Source: RGIG9608 sp045612365 (GTDB lineage: Bacteria > Bacteroidota > Bacteroidia > Bacteroidales > Paludibacteraceae). From it: a DNA stretch of 64,000 nucleotides. Shown one piece after another: positions 21,817 through 30,822 of the stretch. A program made the translations under genes and the position numbers. The stretch lies in contig JAZKYY010000019.1 of assembly GCA_045612365.1 (NCBI GenBank), positions 1-64,000 on the forward strand, given 5' to 3'. How positions within the stretch are numbered: the first letter of the stretch is position 1; the number at the start of each line of letters is the position of its first letter. The notes beneath the pieces are model-generated. The model did no database searches and had not been told where the DNA came from. It saw only the letters and a program-made list of their open reading frames with translations.

Positions 21817-24800
21817 ATGAAGTTTACACATTTGCATGTTCACACACACTATTCCGTTCTCGACGGAATGTCCAAAATTCCGGATTTGGTCAGCAAAGCG
21901 CGCAAAGTAGGAATGAATGCTTTGGCAATTACCGATCATGGCAACATGTTCGGCATCAAAGAGTTTCTCGACTGCGTAACCAAAGCCAATAAGGGTGTTG
22001 AACTCTCGGAGCGTTTCAAGCCCATTGTGGGTGTGGAGGCCTATTGCGCTAGACGTACTCTGTTCGATAAAGACAAAGATATAAAGGAAATAAACCCCGA
22101 AACGGGTAGAGAGTTTATTGTAGATAGAAGCGGTTGGCACCTGATTCTTTTGGCCAAAAACAAGCAAGGATACAAGAATTTGTGTAAACTGGTTTCGCAG
22201 TCGTGGATCGATGGTTTTTATGATCGTGCGCGTATCGACAAAAATATCTTGGAAAAGTATCACGAAGGTCTGATTGTTTGCTCGGCATGCTTGGGAGGAG
22301 AGATTCCGCAGAAAATTTTGGAAAAGAAGATTTCTGAAGCCGATGCGTCAATCAAGTGGTTCAAAAAAGTTTTTGGAGATGATTTCTATATAGAAATTCA
22401 GCGTCACCAAACCAACAAACCATCTGCCGATACGCAAGTTTTTGAGCGTCAGCAACAGATTATTCCCACTTTGCTTCGTTTGGCGGAAGAGAACAATGTG
22501 AAGGTTATTGCTACCAACGACGTGCATTTTGTAGAAGAGGAGCATGCCGAAGCGCACGATAGGCTGATTTGCTTGAGTACGGGACGAAAGCTAGCGGAAG
22601 AAAATCGTATGCATTATACCAAACAAGAGTGGCTCAAAACACCAGAGGAGATGGCAGCGATTTTTGAAGATATTCCTCAAGCCTTGGAAAACACACAAGA
22701 GATTGTGGACAAAGTGGAGTTCTTTAGCATAGACTCCGATCCTTTGATGCCGAAGTTCGATATTCCATCGGAGTTTGCAACGGAAGAGGAGTACCGCCAG
22801 AAGTTCTCTGAGCAGCAACTTTTCGATGAGTTTACGCAAAACGAAAAAGGAGAGGTGGTGATGAGCCCAGAAGAGGCCGAAAAGAAAATCAAGAAAATGG
22901 GCGGATACGAGAAATTGTATCGCATCAAGCTTGAGGCAGACTATTTAGCAAAATTGGCTTGGGAGGGTGCGCAAGTTCGTTATCCGAACCTTACTGACGA
23001 GATAAAAGAACGCATTGTTTTTGAGCTGCATATTATGAAAACAATGGGTTTTCCGGGCTACTTTCTCATTGTGCAAGATTTTATTCAAGCAGCGCGTAAT
23101 ATGGGAGTGAGCGTTGGGCCTGGACGTGGATCTGCTGCGGGTTCTGTGGTGGCCTATTGTTTGAAAATTACCGATGTAGATCCTTTGAAATACGATTTGC
23201 TTTTTGAGCGTTTTCTTAATCCCGACCGAATCTCTTTGCCCGATATCGATATCGACTTCGACGACGATGGTCGTGGTGATGTGTTGCGATGGGTAACCGA
23301 GAAATATGGGAAAGAAAAAGTGGCGCATATCATCACTTATGGCACCATGGCTACAAAGTCGAGTATTGCTGACGTTGGTCGTGTGCAGAATGTGGATCTA
23401 AAGGATGTGAACAAATTAAAGTCGCTTATCCCTGACAAACTCGACGAGTACAACGACCCCGCAACGGGGAAACCATTTAGCAAGGATCCTACAAAGAAAG
23501 CACCAAAGGTCAACATTGTCAACTGCTTGAAGTACGTGCCAGAGGTGTTGGCCGAAACAAAAGTGAGCGATGAAAACTATGCGAGCATTTTGAAATACGC
23601 CGCAATGCTCGAGGGCACAGTGAGACAAACAGGAGTGCATGCCTGCGGAGTGATTATTGGTGCCGATGACCTGACAAACTTTGTTCCGCTCAGTACGGCC
23701 GATGATAAGGAGACAAAAGAGAAACTTACCGTAACGCAGTACGAGGGGTCAGTAATCGAAAATGTAGGGCTGATAAAAATGGACTTTTTGGGGCTTAAAA
23801 CCTTGTCGATTATAAAAGAAGCGTTGCGTAATATCAAAAAAACAAAAGGAATAGAACTAGATATCGACAAAATCCCAATTGACGACAAAAAAACCTACGA
23901 GCTTTACAGTAAGGGGCAAACCATAGGAACGTTTCAGTTTGAATCGCCGGGAATGCAGAAATATCTAAAAGAACTCAAACCGAGTGTTTTTGAGGATTTG
24001 ATAGCGATGAATGCGCTTTACCGACCTGGACCGATGGATTATATTCCGCAGTTTATCGCACGTAAACAAGGTAGAGAGCCAATTCAGTATGACATTCCTA
24101 TAATGGAAAAGTATTTGAAGGATACTTATGGAATTACTGTTTATCAGGAGCAGGTGATGCTTTTGAGTCGTTTGTTGGCCGACTTTACACGAGGAGAATC
24201 GGACAACTTGCGTAAAGCGATGGGTAAGAAGTTGAGAGACAAACTAGACCAAATGAAGCCCGACTTTATTGCACGTGGGCAAAAAAATGGTCATAACCCC
24301 GAAGTTTTGGAAAAAATCTGGACCGATTGGGAAAAATTTGCTTCTTACGCCTTCAATAAGTCGCACGCTACGTGTTACTCGTGGGTATCGTACCAAACGG
24401 CTTATCTCAAAGCTCACTATCCGGCCGAATTTATGGCTGCCAACCTCACGCGAAACAAGGATGATATTGCCGAAGTTTCAAAATTTATGGATGAATGTAG
24501 GGCAATGGGAATAAACGTGCTTGAGCCAGATGTGAACGAAAGCGATTTGAATTTTACGGTAAATAAAAATGGAGATATTCGTTTTGGTTTAGGAGGAGTG
24601 AAAGGAGTTGGTGAAGGCGCAGTTGAAGCCATTATTTCCGAACGTGAGAAAAACGGTAGATATAAAGATATTTTTGACTTTGTGGAGAGAATAAATCTGA
24701 CTGCTTGTAACAAGAAAACAATAGAAAGTTTGGTTTATTCCGGTGCTTTTGATTCTTTGAAAGTTGAAAGAGAGGCGTTTTTTGCCATTGATGAGAAAAA

Positions 24801-25686
24801 TGCGAGAACATTCACAGATGTGTTGATTCTGTATGGAAACCGCTTTAAGGAAGATAAAAATAAAAATCAGGTCTCTCTCTTTGGTGATATAGATGATGTA
24901 GGTTTCGAAATCAAGCGTCCCGAGTTTCCCAGGTATGAAAAGTGGTCGCCACTTCAGCGTTTGAACTTTGAGCGAGAAGTGGTAGGAATTTATCTTTCGG
25001 CACATCCGCTCGACAGATACAAGGTGGCACTTCTCTATGGTTGTAACACTAGATTGAGTGAACTGAAGGATATTATTGATAGGAAAGAGAACCGTTTGAT
25101 AACAGCGGGTGGAATTTTAACCTCGTCGGTTGTCAGAGAAAACGATAAAGGAAAATATGGCTTTTTGACGGTAGAAGATTATTCCGGCAAATATGAGTTT
25201 TATCTTTTTGGTAAAAACTTTACTAAGTATGCCGAATATTTCAACGAGAACAATGTGAATACATTTATCCTTATCAAAGGAAACGTACAAGAACGTCTTT
25301 ATCCAGATAGAGATGGCAATAAACGTTTTGAATTTAGAATGTCAAGTATAGATTTGCTCGAGGATGTTTACGAGAATATGATTCAGAGTTTGACTATTGC
25401 CTTAAATCTTAGAGATATTGACGATATGATGAATTCGGAACTAATGCCTTTGTTTGAAAAAAACAAGGGAAAAGCAGCGCTTTATATTCGGGTTGTAGAT
25501 AGTGTGTCGAATACCAATCTATGTTTGTTGTCTAAAAAAATAAAGGTAAACGTAACAAAAGAGCTTCTCGATGAATTAAGTAAGCTGAAGATTCTTGGAT
25601 TTAATGTGAACTCTAAGAATGTGGATTTTTCTTCTGATGCCTTGTATGGCGACGAGGTGGATGTTGACGAAGATTCTGAACTCTAA
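21817..25686 (+). CDS. dnaE: DNA polymerase III subunit alpha
   Basis: 1289 aa. N-terminal PHP domain (HLHVHTHYSVLDGMSK; AITDHGNMFG), polymerase palm with the catalytic triad in PDIDIDF (Asp476, Asp478, Asp480), fingers and thumb (MNALYRPGPMDYIP; FTRGESDNLRKAMGKK), a helix-hairpin-helix region and a C-terminal OB-fold (about 1080-1180). It is the replicative polymerase catalytic subunit and acts at the fork with the beta clamp. Longer than the E. coli protein (about 1160) but usual for Bacteroidota. A TATCTTGC stretch about 55 bp upstream resembles a -7 box. Confidence 0.97.
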   Translation: MKFTHLHVHTHYSVLDGMSKIPDLVSKARKVGMNALAITDHGNMFGIKEFLDCVTKANKGVELSERFKPIVGVEAYCARRTLFDKDKDIKEINPETGREFIVDRSGWHLILLAKNKQGYKNLCKLVSQSWIDGFYDRARIDKNILEKYHEGLIVCSACLGGEIPQKILEKKISEADASIKWFKKVFGDDFYIEIQRHQTNKPSADTQVFERQQQIIPTLLRLAEENNVKVIATNDVHFVEEEHAEAHDRLICLSTGRKLAEENRMHYTKQEWLKTPEEMAAIFEDIPQALENTQEIVDKVEFFSIDSDPLMPKFDIPSEFATEEEYRQKFSEQQLFDEFTQNEKGEVVMSPEEAEKKIKKMGGYEKLYRIKLEADYLAKLAWEGAQVRYPNLTDEIKERIVFELHIMKTMGFPGYFLIVQDFIQAARNMGVSVGPGRGSAAGSVVAYCLKITDVDPLKYDLLFERFLNPDRISLPDIDIDFDDDGRGDVLRWVTEKYGKEKVAHIITYGTMATKSSIADVGRVQNVDLKDVNKLKSLIPDKLDEYNDPATGKPFSKDPTKKAPKVNIVNCLKYVPEVLAETKVSDENYASILKYAAMLEGTVRQTGVHACGVIIGADDLTNFVPLSTADDKETKEKLTVTQYEGSVIENVGLIKMDFLGLKTLSIIKEALRNIKKTKGIELDIDKIPIDDKKTYELYSKGQTIGTFQFESPGMQKYLKELKPSVFEDLIAMNALYRPGPMDYIPQFIARKQGREPIQYDIPIMEKYLKDTYGITVYQEQVMLLSRLLADFTRGESDNLRKAMGKKLRDKLDQMKPDFIARGQKNGHNPEVLEKIWTDWEKFASYAFNKSHATCYSWVSYQTAYLKAHYPAEFMAANLTRNKDDIAEVSKFMDECRAMGINVLEPDVNESDLNFTVNKNGDIRFGLGGVKGVGEGAVEAIISEREKNGRYKDIFDFVERINLTACNKKTIESLVYSGAFDSLKVEREAFFAIDEKNARTFTDVLILYGNRFKEDKNKNQVSLFGDIDDVGFEIKRPEFPRYEKWSPLQRLNFEREVVGIYLSAHPLDRYKVALLYGCNTRLSELKDIIDRKENRLITAGGILTSSVVRENDKGKYGFLTVEDYSGKYEFYLFGKNFTKYAEYFNENNVNTFILIKGNVQERLYPDRDGNKRFEFRMSSIDLLEDVYENMIQSLTIALNLRDIDDMMNSELMPLFEKNKGKAALYIRVVDSVSNTNLCLLSKKIKVNVTKELLDELSKLKILGFNVNSKNVDFSSDALYGDEVDVDEDSEL

Positions 25687-25701
25687 AAACGTAATTATTT
25701 G

Positions 25702-25729
25702 TTTGATAGTAAAATAATGGTTATATTTG
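25702..25729 (+). promoter_or_regulatory. Promoter of cdd and following genes
   Basis: TTTG at 25702-25705 and TATATTTG at 25722-25729, 20 bp apart start to start, a textbook Bacteroidota promoter. Predicted start near 25736, about 19 nt before the GTG. Confidence 0.75.
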
Positions 25730-25754
25730 TCATATAATTGACAAGACAAATAGA

Positions 25755-26225
25755 GTGAGGGAGAAAACAATTGAAATAAAGGTTAAGGTTTTTTCATTTT
25801 CGGAGCTTTCGGAAGAAAAACAAATGCTGGTAGAAAAAGCAAAAGAAGTATCTTTTGGTGCTTATGCTCCGTACTCAAAGTTTAGTGTTGGCGCTGCGGT
25901 GTTGTTGGAAAATGGCGAAGTGGTAGTGGGTAGCAATCAAGAAAATGTGGCTTATCCGTCGGGGCTTTGTGCTGAACGCACGGCTATGTTTGCGGCTAAT
26001 GCTTCGTATCCTCACGTTGCTCCAAAGGTTTTGGCTATTGTAGCGCAAACAGGTGGAAGGTTCCTTGAGAATCCTATAACGCCATGTGGCTCTTGTCGAC
26101 AAGTTATTTTAGAAACAGAAAAAAGATTTGGCAAAGAAATTGTTGTTCTTCTCTTTGGAGAGGAGAAGATATATGAAATATCTTCGGTTAAACAACTCTT
26201 GCCTTTAGCTTTTGATGAGATATAA
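25755..26225 (+). CDS. cdd: Cytidine deaminase
   Basis: 156 aa, GTG start at 25755, chosen because the N-terminal strand (EIKVKVFSFSELSEE) is conserved in relatives and fits the promoter. Zinc motifs CAERTAMF with the catalytic Glu, and PCGSCRQV. It deaminates cytidine/deoxycytidine in pyrimidine salvage. First gene of a co-oriented run with 26243, 26677, dut and 28769. Confidence 0.93.
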   Translation: MREKTIEIKVKVFSFSELSEEKQMLVEKAKEVSFGAYAPYSKFSVGAAVLLENGEVVVGSNQENVAYPSGLCAERTAMFAANASYPHVAPKVLAIVAQTGGRFLENPITPCGSCRQVILETEKRFGKEIVVLLFGEEKIYEISSVKQLLPLAFDEI

Positions 26226-26242
26226 GAAAACTAAAAAATAGG

Positions 26243-26623
26243 ATGGTTATGAAAGAAAAATTTCAAGTAGAATATGTGTTCCAGAATATATCGGCGGTTA
26301 TTTTATGGAGAACAATAACTTCGTCGCAAGGTTTGTCGGAGTGGTTTGCTGATTCGTGCGATGTGGTCGGGAATAAATATATTTTTTCGTGGCAAGGAAC
26401 AAGTCAGACGGCATATCTATTGAAAAGCGATGAAGGTAAATATATCCGCTTTAGATGGGAAACAGAAACCGATTCTTATTTTGAATTTAGGATAGAAACA
26501 AGCAAGTTGACAAAAAATGTTTCTCTTACTATTACCGATTTTGCTGAACCAGACGACAAAGATGATTCTATAATGCTTTGGGACTCTCAAGTGGACAATC
26601 TTAAAAGAATGATGGGCGTTTGA
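26243..26623 (+). CDS. START/SRPBCC-like domain protein
   Basis: 126 aa (ATG at 26243 or 26249). Sequence KEKFQVEYVFQNISAVILW, SQGLSEWFADSC, KYIRFRWETETDSYFEFRI and LTITDFAEPDDKDD, ending LWDSQVDNLKRMMG, matches the Bacteroidota START-like family related to AHSA1. Fold predicts a hydrophobic ligand cavity; ligand unknown. It lies 17 bp after cdd and before the OstA-like gene. Confidence 0.85.
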   Translation: MVMKEKFQVEYVFQNISAVILWRTITSSQGLSEWFADSCDVVGNKYIFSWQGTSQTAYLLKSDEGKYIRFRWETETDSYFEFRIETSKLTKNVSLTITDFAEPDDKDDSIMLWDSQVDNLKRMMGV

Positions 26624-26660
26624 TGTTGTTTTCGTTTCTTTCTCTCACATTTTAATTCAC

Positions 26661-26668
26661 TATTTTTG
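26661..26668 (+). promoter_or_regulatory. -7 box just before the OstA-like gene
   Basis: TATTTTTG matches the consensus and predicts a start within a few bases of the ATG at 26677, i.e. a leaderless or nearly leaderless mRNA. No clear -33 element. Confidence 0.5.
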
Positions 26669-26676
26669 TAGCCGAA

Positions 26677-28314
26677 ATGGCAAAAGTTTTTTTACGCATA
26701 TTAATTCTTGCTTACGTATGTGTTGTGTCTGTGAGTTTGTTGGCTCAGAAGGACAATACAGGGATGATAATCTCTTATCCCGAGGAAAAAAAGAAAGAAG
26801 GCGAAACGCTTATTTATTTAGAGCATTCTGATCTCTTGATGTTCGACAAAGACAGATTGGAAGATATTCAGGTGCTGCAGGGCAACGTTTGTTTTAGGCA
26901 TGATGATGCGTTCATGTATTGCGATAGTGCTTATTTCTACGAAAAGGAGAATTCTTTGGATGCATTCAGTAATGTTCGCATTGTTCAGGGAGATACGCTC
27001 TTTATTTATGGAGATGTTCTTTACTACGATGGTAATACCAGTTTGGCTCGTTTGCGTCGGAATGTTAGAATGGAAAATCGCTCGTCTGTGCTTACTACCG
27101 ATAGTTTGAACTATGATAGAAAGGCAGATGTTGGCTATTATTTCAACGGCGGAAAACTTACAGATCAACTCAATGAACTAGTTTCGGAGTGGGGTTATTA
27201 TTATCCTTCAACCAATGTAGCAACATTCAAGAATGATGTTGTAATGACAAATCCTAATTTTGTGATGACTTCGGATACATTAAATTACAATACGAATACA
27301 GAAATAGCAGACATTGTTGGCCCAACGGATATCATCTATGAAGAAGAAACTCACATTTATACGGAAAGAGGTTGGTACGATACGCGTCGGGAGTATTCTG
27401 AACTTTTGGAGAATTCGTATATAGAACACCAGGATACAAAACGAATGATAGGAGATTCTATTCTATACGATAAGCCTTCTGGTTCGGCTTGGGCTTTCCT
27501 GAACATAGAACTAGCAGATACGCTTAAAGATGTTTCTCTTTTTGGCCATTATGGATTTTACAACGAAATTTCAAAAAACGGAATAATAACAGATTCGGCA
27601 ATGATGATGGAATATTCTTCCGAGGATACTCTTTATTTGCATGCGGATACGTTATATCTTTTCCCTGACTCTGTTTTCAATATTGTTGAGGCTTGTTACA
27701 ATGCAAGATTTTATAGAAATGATGTTCAAGGTGTGGCCGATTCAATGTCTTACACCTCAAGAGATTCGGTTCTGCATATGCTATATGATCCGATTGTTTG
27801 GTCCGATAAGCAACAAATTTCTGGTGATACTATTCGGGCATATTCGTATGGCGAAGGTGCTGGTTTAGTTCACGTGATAAATTCCGCTTTTGCTTGTCAG
27901 ATGTGCGATTCTATACATTTTAATCAGATTTCAGGAAAGGAAATGTTTGCACATATCAGTGACGATACTCTTCGGTTGGTCGAAGTAAAAGGAAATACGG
28001 AATCTATCTATTATCCTATTGATGAAGCCGATGGAGAATTTATTGGATTGAACAAAACGCAGAGTTCGTACCTAAAGGCATATTTTAAGGATGGAGATTT
28101 GGATAGAATTGTTCTTTTCCCTTCGCCAACAGGGAATCTTTATCCAATGGATAAAATAACGAGCGAGTTACTTTATTTTCCTGGATTTTCTTGGAAAATT
28201 GAATATAGACCAAATAAAAAAGAAGATATTTTCCTTCGTTTTGACCGAAATATAAATAAAGAGGAAGATAAGAAGGTTAGAAGACGTTCCTCAAATAAAA
28301 AGCAGAAAGAATAA
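26677..28314 (+). CDS. OstA/LptA-like periplasmic protein
   Basis: 545 aa with signal peptide (about 24 residues, ending SLLAQ). The body is a long series of LptA/OstA beta-jellyroll strands: ILVLQGNVCFRHDDAFMYCD-like repeats such as LQGNVCFRHDDAFMYCDSAY, NVRIVQGDTLFIYGDVLYYD, and NYDRKADVGYYFNGG. Such proteins form the periplasmic bridge for lipopolysaccharide transport in Bacteroidota, analogous to LptA. The C-terminus is very basic (KVRRRSSNKKQK). It precedes dut by 10 bp. Confidence 0.87.
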   Translation: MAKVFLRILILAYVCVVSVSLLAQKDNTGMIISYPEEKKKEGETLIYLEHSDLLMFDKDRLEDIQVLQGNVCFRHDDAFMYCDSAYFYEKENSLDAFSNVRIVQGDTLFIYGDVLYYDGNTSLARLRRNVRMENRSSVLTTDSLNYDRKADVGYYFNGGKLTDQLNELVSEWGYYYPSTNVATFKNDVVMTNPNFVMTSDTLNYNTNTEIADIVGPTDIIYEEETHIYTERGWYDTRREYSELLENSYIEHQDTKRMIGDSILYDKPSGSAWAFLNIELADTLKDVSLFGHYGFYNEISKNGIITDSAMMMEYSSEDTLYLHADTLYLFPDSVFNIVEACYNARFYRNDVQGVADSMSYTSRDSVLHMLYDPIVWSDKQQISGDTIRAYSYGEGAGLVHVINSAFACQMCDSIHFNQISGKEMFAHISDDTLRLVEVKGNTESIYYPIDEADGEFIGLNKTQSSYLKAYFKDGDLDRIVLFPSPTGNLYPMDKITSELLYFPGFSWKIEYRPNKKEDIFLRFDRNINKEEDKKVRRRSSNKKQKE

Positions 28315-28324
28315 ATCATACGTT

Positions 28325-28759
28325 ATGAAAGTAAAAATTATTAATAAATCTAAACATGCGTTGCCAGAATATGCAACAAGCAGTTCGGCAGGAATGGACT
28401 TGCGTGCAAACATTGAGCAACCAATAGTATTAAAACCTTTAGAGAGAAAACTTGTTCCTACGGGGTTGTTTATAGAGTTGCCTGTTGGTTTTGAAGCACA
28501 GGTACGTCCTCGAAGTGGTCTTGCACTAAAAAAAGGAATTACGGTGCTTAATACGCCTGGAACTATTGATGCTGATTATCGTGGAGAAATAGGTGTAATT
28601 TTAATTAACCTATCTCAAGAGGATTTTGTTGTTGAAGATGGTGAACGTATTTGTCAGATGGTGATAGCAAAACACGAGCAAGTAGATTGGCTACAAGTTG
28701 ATGTGCTCGATGAAACTGAGCGTGGAACTGGCGGATTTGGACATACGGGAAAAAAATAA
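28325..28759 (+). CDS. dut: dUTP diphosphatase
   Basis: 144 aa trimeric dUTPase. Conserved motifs: SSAGMDLRA (I), RPRSGLALKKGI (II), NTPGTIDADYRGE (III), GERICQMVIA (IV) and RGTGGFGHTGKK (V). Hydrolyses dUTP to dUMP, keeping uracil out of DNA and supplying thymidylate synthesis. Complete and of usual length. Confidence 0.96.
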   Translation: MKVKIINKSKHALPEYATSSSAGMDLRANIEQPIVLKPLERKLVPTGLFIELPVGFEAQVRPRSGLALKKGITVLNTPGTIDADYRGEIGVILINLSQEDFVVEDGERICQMVIAKHEQVDWLQVDVLDETERGTGGFGHTGKK

Positions 28760-28768
28760 AAATAGTAA

Positions 28769-30460
28769 TTGAAAAGATTTTTTTTCATATCTGCAATGTT
28801 CTTGTTTTTTGGGTCAGCTTTTGTGTTGGCACAAAACGAGTCGGACTTGCAAAAAAAGTTCAATTATTTTTTCACTCAAGCCGTTAAGAAGAGACATCAA
28901 TTAAAGTTTGATGAGGCGGTGGAATATCTCCAACGTTGCAAGGAAATACAACCGCAAACATCCACCATTTACTATGAACTTCATGTTATAAATCTGATTT
29001 GTAGAAACGAAATAGCAGCCTTTGACTATCTTCAAAAGGCGGCAGAATTAGACTCTCAAAACGTTTTCTACAAAGAGATTTTATTGCCCTATTACATATC
29101 TTCTAAGCAACGCGAAAAGGCTATTGATGTATGCCTATTTTTAATTGAAAAAAAACCACAGCAAGAGAGTTATTTTTATACGTTGATTAATCTTTTTGAG
29201 GAAACAAAACAGTTTTCAGAAGCACTAATTCAACTTGAAAAACTCGAAAAACGCAATGGGGTTGAAGAATATATTTCTCTAGAGAAAATTAAGTTTTTGT
29301 CTAAACTTAATCAGAACAAAAAGGTTGAACAGGAGATAAAAAAACTTATTTCCGCTTTTCCGTCACAAACCGATTTTACAACCTTGTTGGGCAAGTTTTA
29401 TCTTGAAGAGGGAAAACCTAGAAAAGCGTTTAAAATTTACACCTCTTTGCTAAAGAAGTATCCAAACAATGCTTTATTAATGACTTCGTTAGCCGACTAT
29501 TATAGGAAAAATAACAATTTGCAAATGGCAGATAGTTTGATCCTTGAAGTTTTGAATAACGAATACATTGATTTGGAGGTAAAGTTGGGCGTTGTTGAGG
29601 AATCTATTTTAAGATTAAAATCTGATCAACGAAAAGAGAATTTGGCAGAAAAAGCTTTTGACATTCTGCTATCAAAGTACGGCGAAAGCGAGATGACGCA
29701 ACTCTTCTATTTCTCGTATCTTCTTTCTCAAAATCAAAACGAAAAAGCATTGTCGGTTGCAGAATCTATCCTTCAAGAAAATCCGTTGACGTACGAAGAG
29801 CTATGGGCTCGTCGGATTGAACTTTCTGTCAACAAGGAACCGCAAGAGTTGTTGAGAATAATAGAGGAGGCAGTTTCATATTTTCCTCAAAATGCAAGGT
29901 TTCATTATGCAAAAGCTATGCAACTTAGTTTTTTCGATAGAGATGCAGAAGCTTTGGATGCGATTTTTTTAGCAATTTTATACGAAAATCCGAATGATAC
30001 AGAGTGGATGTCGGTACTTTGGGGTATTGCTGGAGATTTGCTTTCGTCCTTTGGTAGAAATGAAGATGCCGAATCTGCTTACGAAAATGCATTAAGTTTT
30101 AATCCAAATAACTTAGGTGTGTTGAACAATTACGCATATTTCTTGGCAAAACAGAATCGTGAATTGAAGAAAGCAGAACGAATGAGCGCAAAAACCATCG
30201 AAGCAGAACCTGCAAACGCTATATTTTTGGATACTTATGCGTGGATATTCTTTATGAAAGGGGAATTGAGTTCTGCGCGTTTTTATATTGAGAGAGCTAT
30301 TGCTCAAGATGGAGGAAAAAATGGAGAAATCTTTCTCCATTATGGAGATATTCTTTCGGCTGTGGGGGAAAAAGAGTCGGCTCTCAAGGCTTGGGAAAAA
30401 GCTCAGGAGTTGGGCGAAAACATAGAATTGAAGTTAAAAATAGAAAATAATCAGAAATAG
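28769..30460 (+). CDS. Tetratricopeptide-repeat protein, exported
   Basis: 563 aa from a TTG start at 28769, which gives a complete signal peptide (KRFFFISAMFLFFGSAFVLA). At least eight TPR-like helix pairs follow, e.g. AFKIYTSLLKKYPNNALLMT, AESAYENALSFNPNNLGVLN and NAIFLDTYAWIFFMKGEL. Probably a periplasmic or lipoprotein-free scaffold. Ten bases after dut, in the OstA-dut run. Function not identifiable beyond protein-protein interaction. Confidence 0.85.
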   Translation: MKRFFFISAMFLFFGSAFVLAQNESDLQKKFNYFFTQAVKKRHQLKFDEAVEYLQRCKEIQPQTSTIYYELHVINLICRNEIAAFDYLQKAAELDSQNVFYKEILLPYYISSKQREKAIDVCLFLIEKKPQQESYFYTLINLFEETKQFSEALIQLEKLEKRNGVEEYISLEKIKFLSKLNQNKKVEQEIKKLISAFPSQTDFTTLLGKFYLEEGKPRKAFKIYTSLLKKYPNNALLMTSLADYYRKNNNLQMADSLILEVLNNEYIDLEVKLGVVEESILRLKSDQRKENLAEKAFDILLSKYGESEMTQLFYFSYLLSQNQNEKALSVAESILQENPLTYEELWARRIELSVNKEPQELLRIIEEAVSYFPQNARFHYAKAMQLSFFDRDAEALDAIFLAILYENPNDTEWMSVLWGIAGDLLSSFGRNEDAESAYENALSFNPNNLGVLNNYAYFLAKQNRELKKAERMSAKTIEAEPANAIFLDTYAWIFFMKGELSSARFYIERAIAQDGGKNGEIFLHYGDILSAVGEKESALKAWEKAQELGENIELKLKIENNQK

Positions 30461-30496
30461 TTATTTTGCCCGAATCTGATATATGCTAAAATACTG

Positions 30497-30504
30497 TACA
30501 TTTG
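30497..30504 (+). promoter_or_regulatory. -7 box for the HU gene pair
   Basis: TACATTTG, matching the consensus, about 31 bp before the ATG at 30535. An upstream in-frame TTG at 30502 lies inside this box and is therefore rejected as a start. Confidence 0.55.
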
Positions 30505-30534
30505 TCGGACAGAAACTATACAAAAAAAAAGATT

Positions 30535-30822
30535 ATGAATAACAAGGAGTTTCAGGGAGAACTATCCAAACGTTTGTCAATTACAAAATTGGAAGCAGAG
30601 AGTTTAGTTCAAAAATTAGTTCAAAATGTGCAAGAGTCTGTTTGTCAGGGGAATAGAGTCTCTTTTTCTGGAATAGGAACTTTAGAGATGAAAAAACGTT
30701 CGTCTCGAATTTCAGTGATGCCACAATCAGGAGGTAGCATTGTTGTGCCAGAAAAGAATATCGTGTCATTAAAGGTTGTTACTTCATTCAAAGAAAAAAT
30801 TAAAACATTGAGTCATGAATAA
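30535..30822 (+). CDS. HU/IHF-family DNA-binding protein
   Basis: 95 aa from ATG at 30535: NNKEFQGELSKRLSITKLEA with the dimerising helices, then VSFSGIGTLEMKKRSSRISV and the basic beta-arm ending VVTSFKEKIKTL. A nucleoid protein that bends DNA. The stop overlaps the ATG of the next gene by 8 nt (30815-30822), so the two HU-type proteins are translationally coupled. Confidence 0.88.
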   Translation: MNNKEFQGELSKRLSITKLEAESLVQKLVQNVQESVCQGNRVSFSGIGTLEMKKRSSRISVMPQSGGSIVVPEKNIVSLKVVTSFKEKIKTLSHE

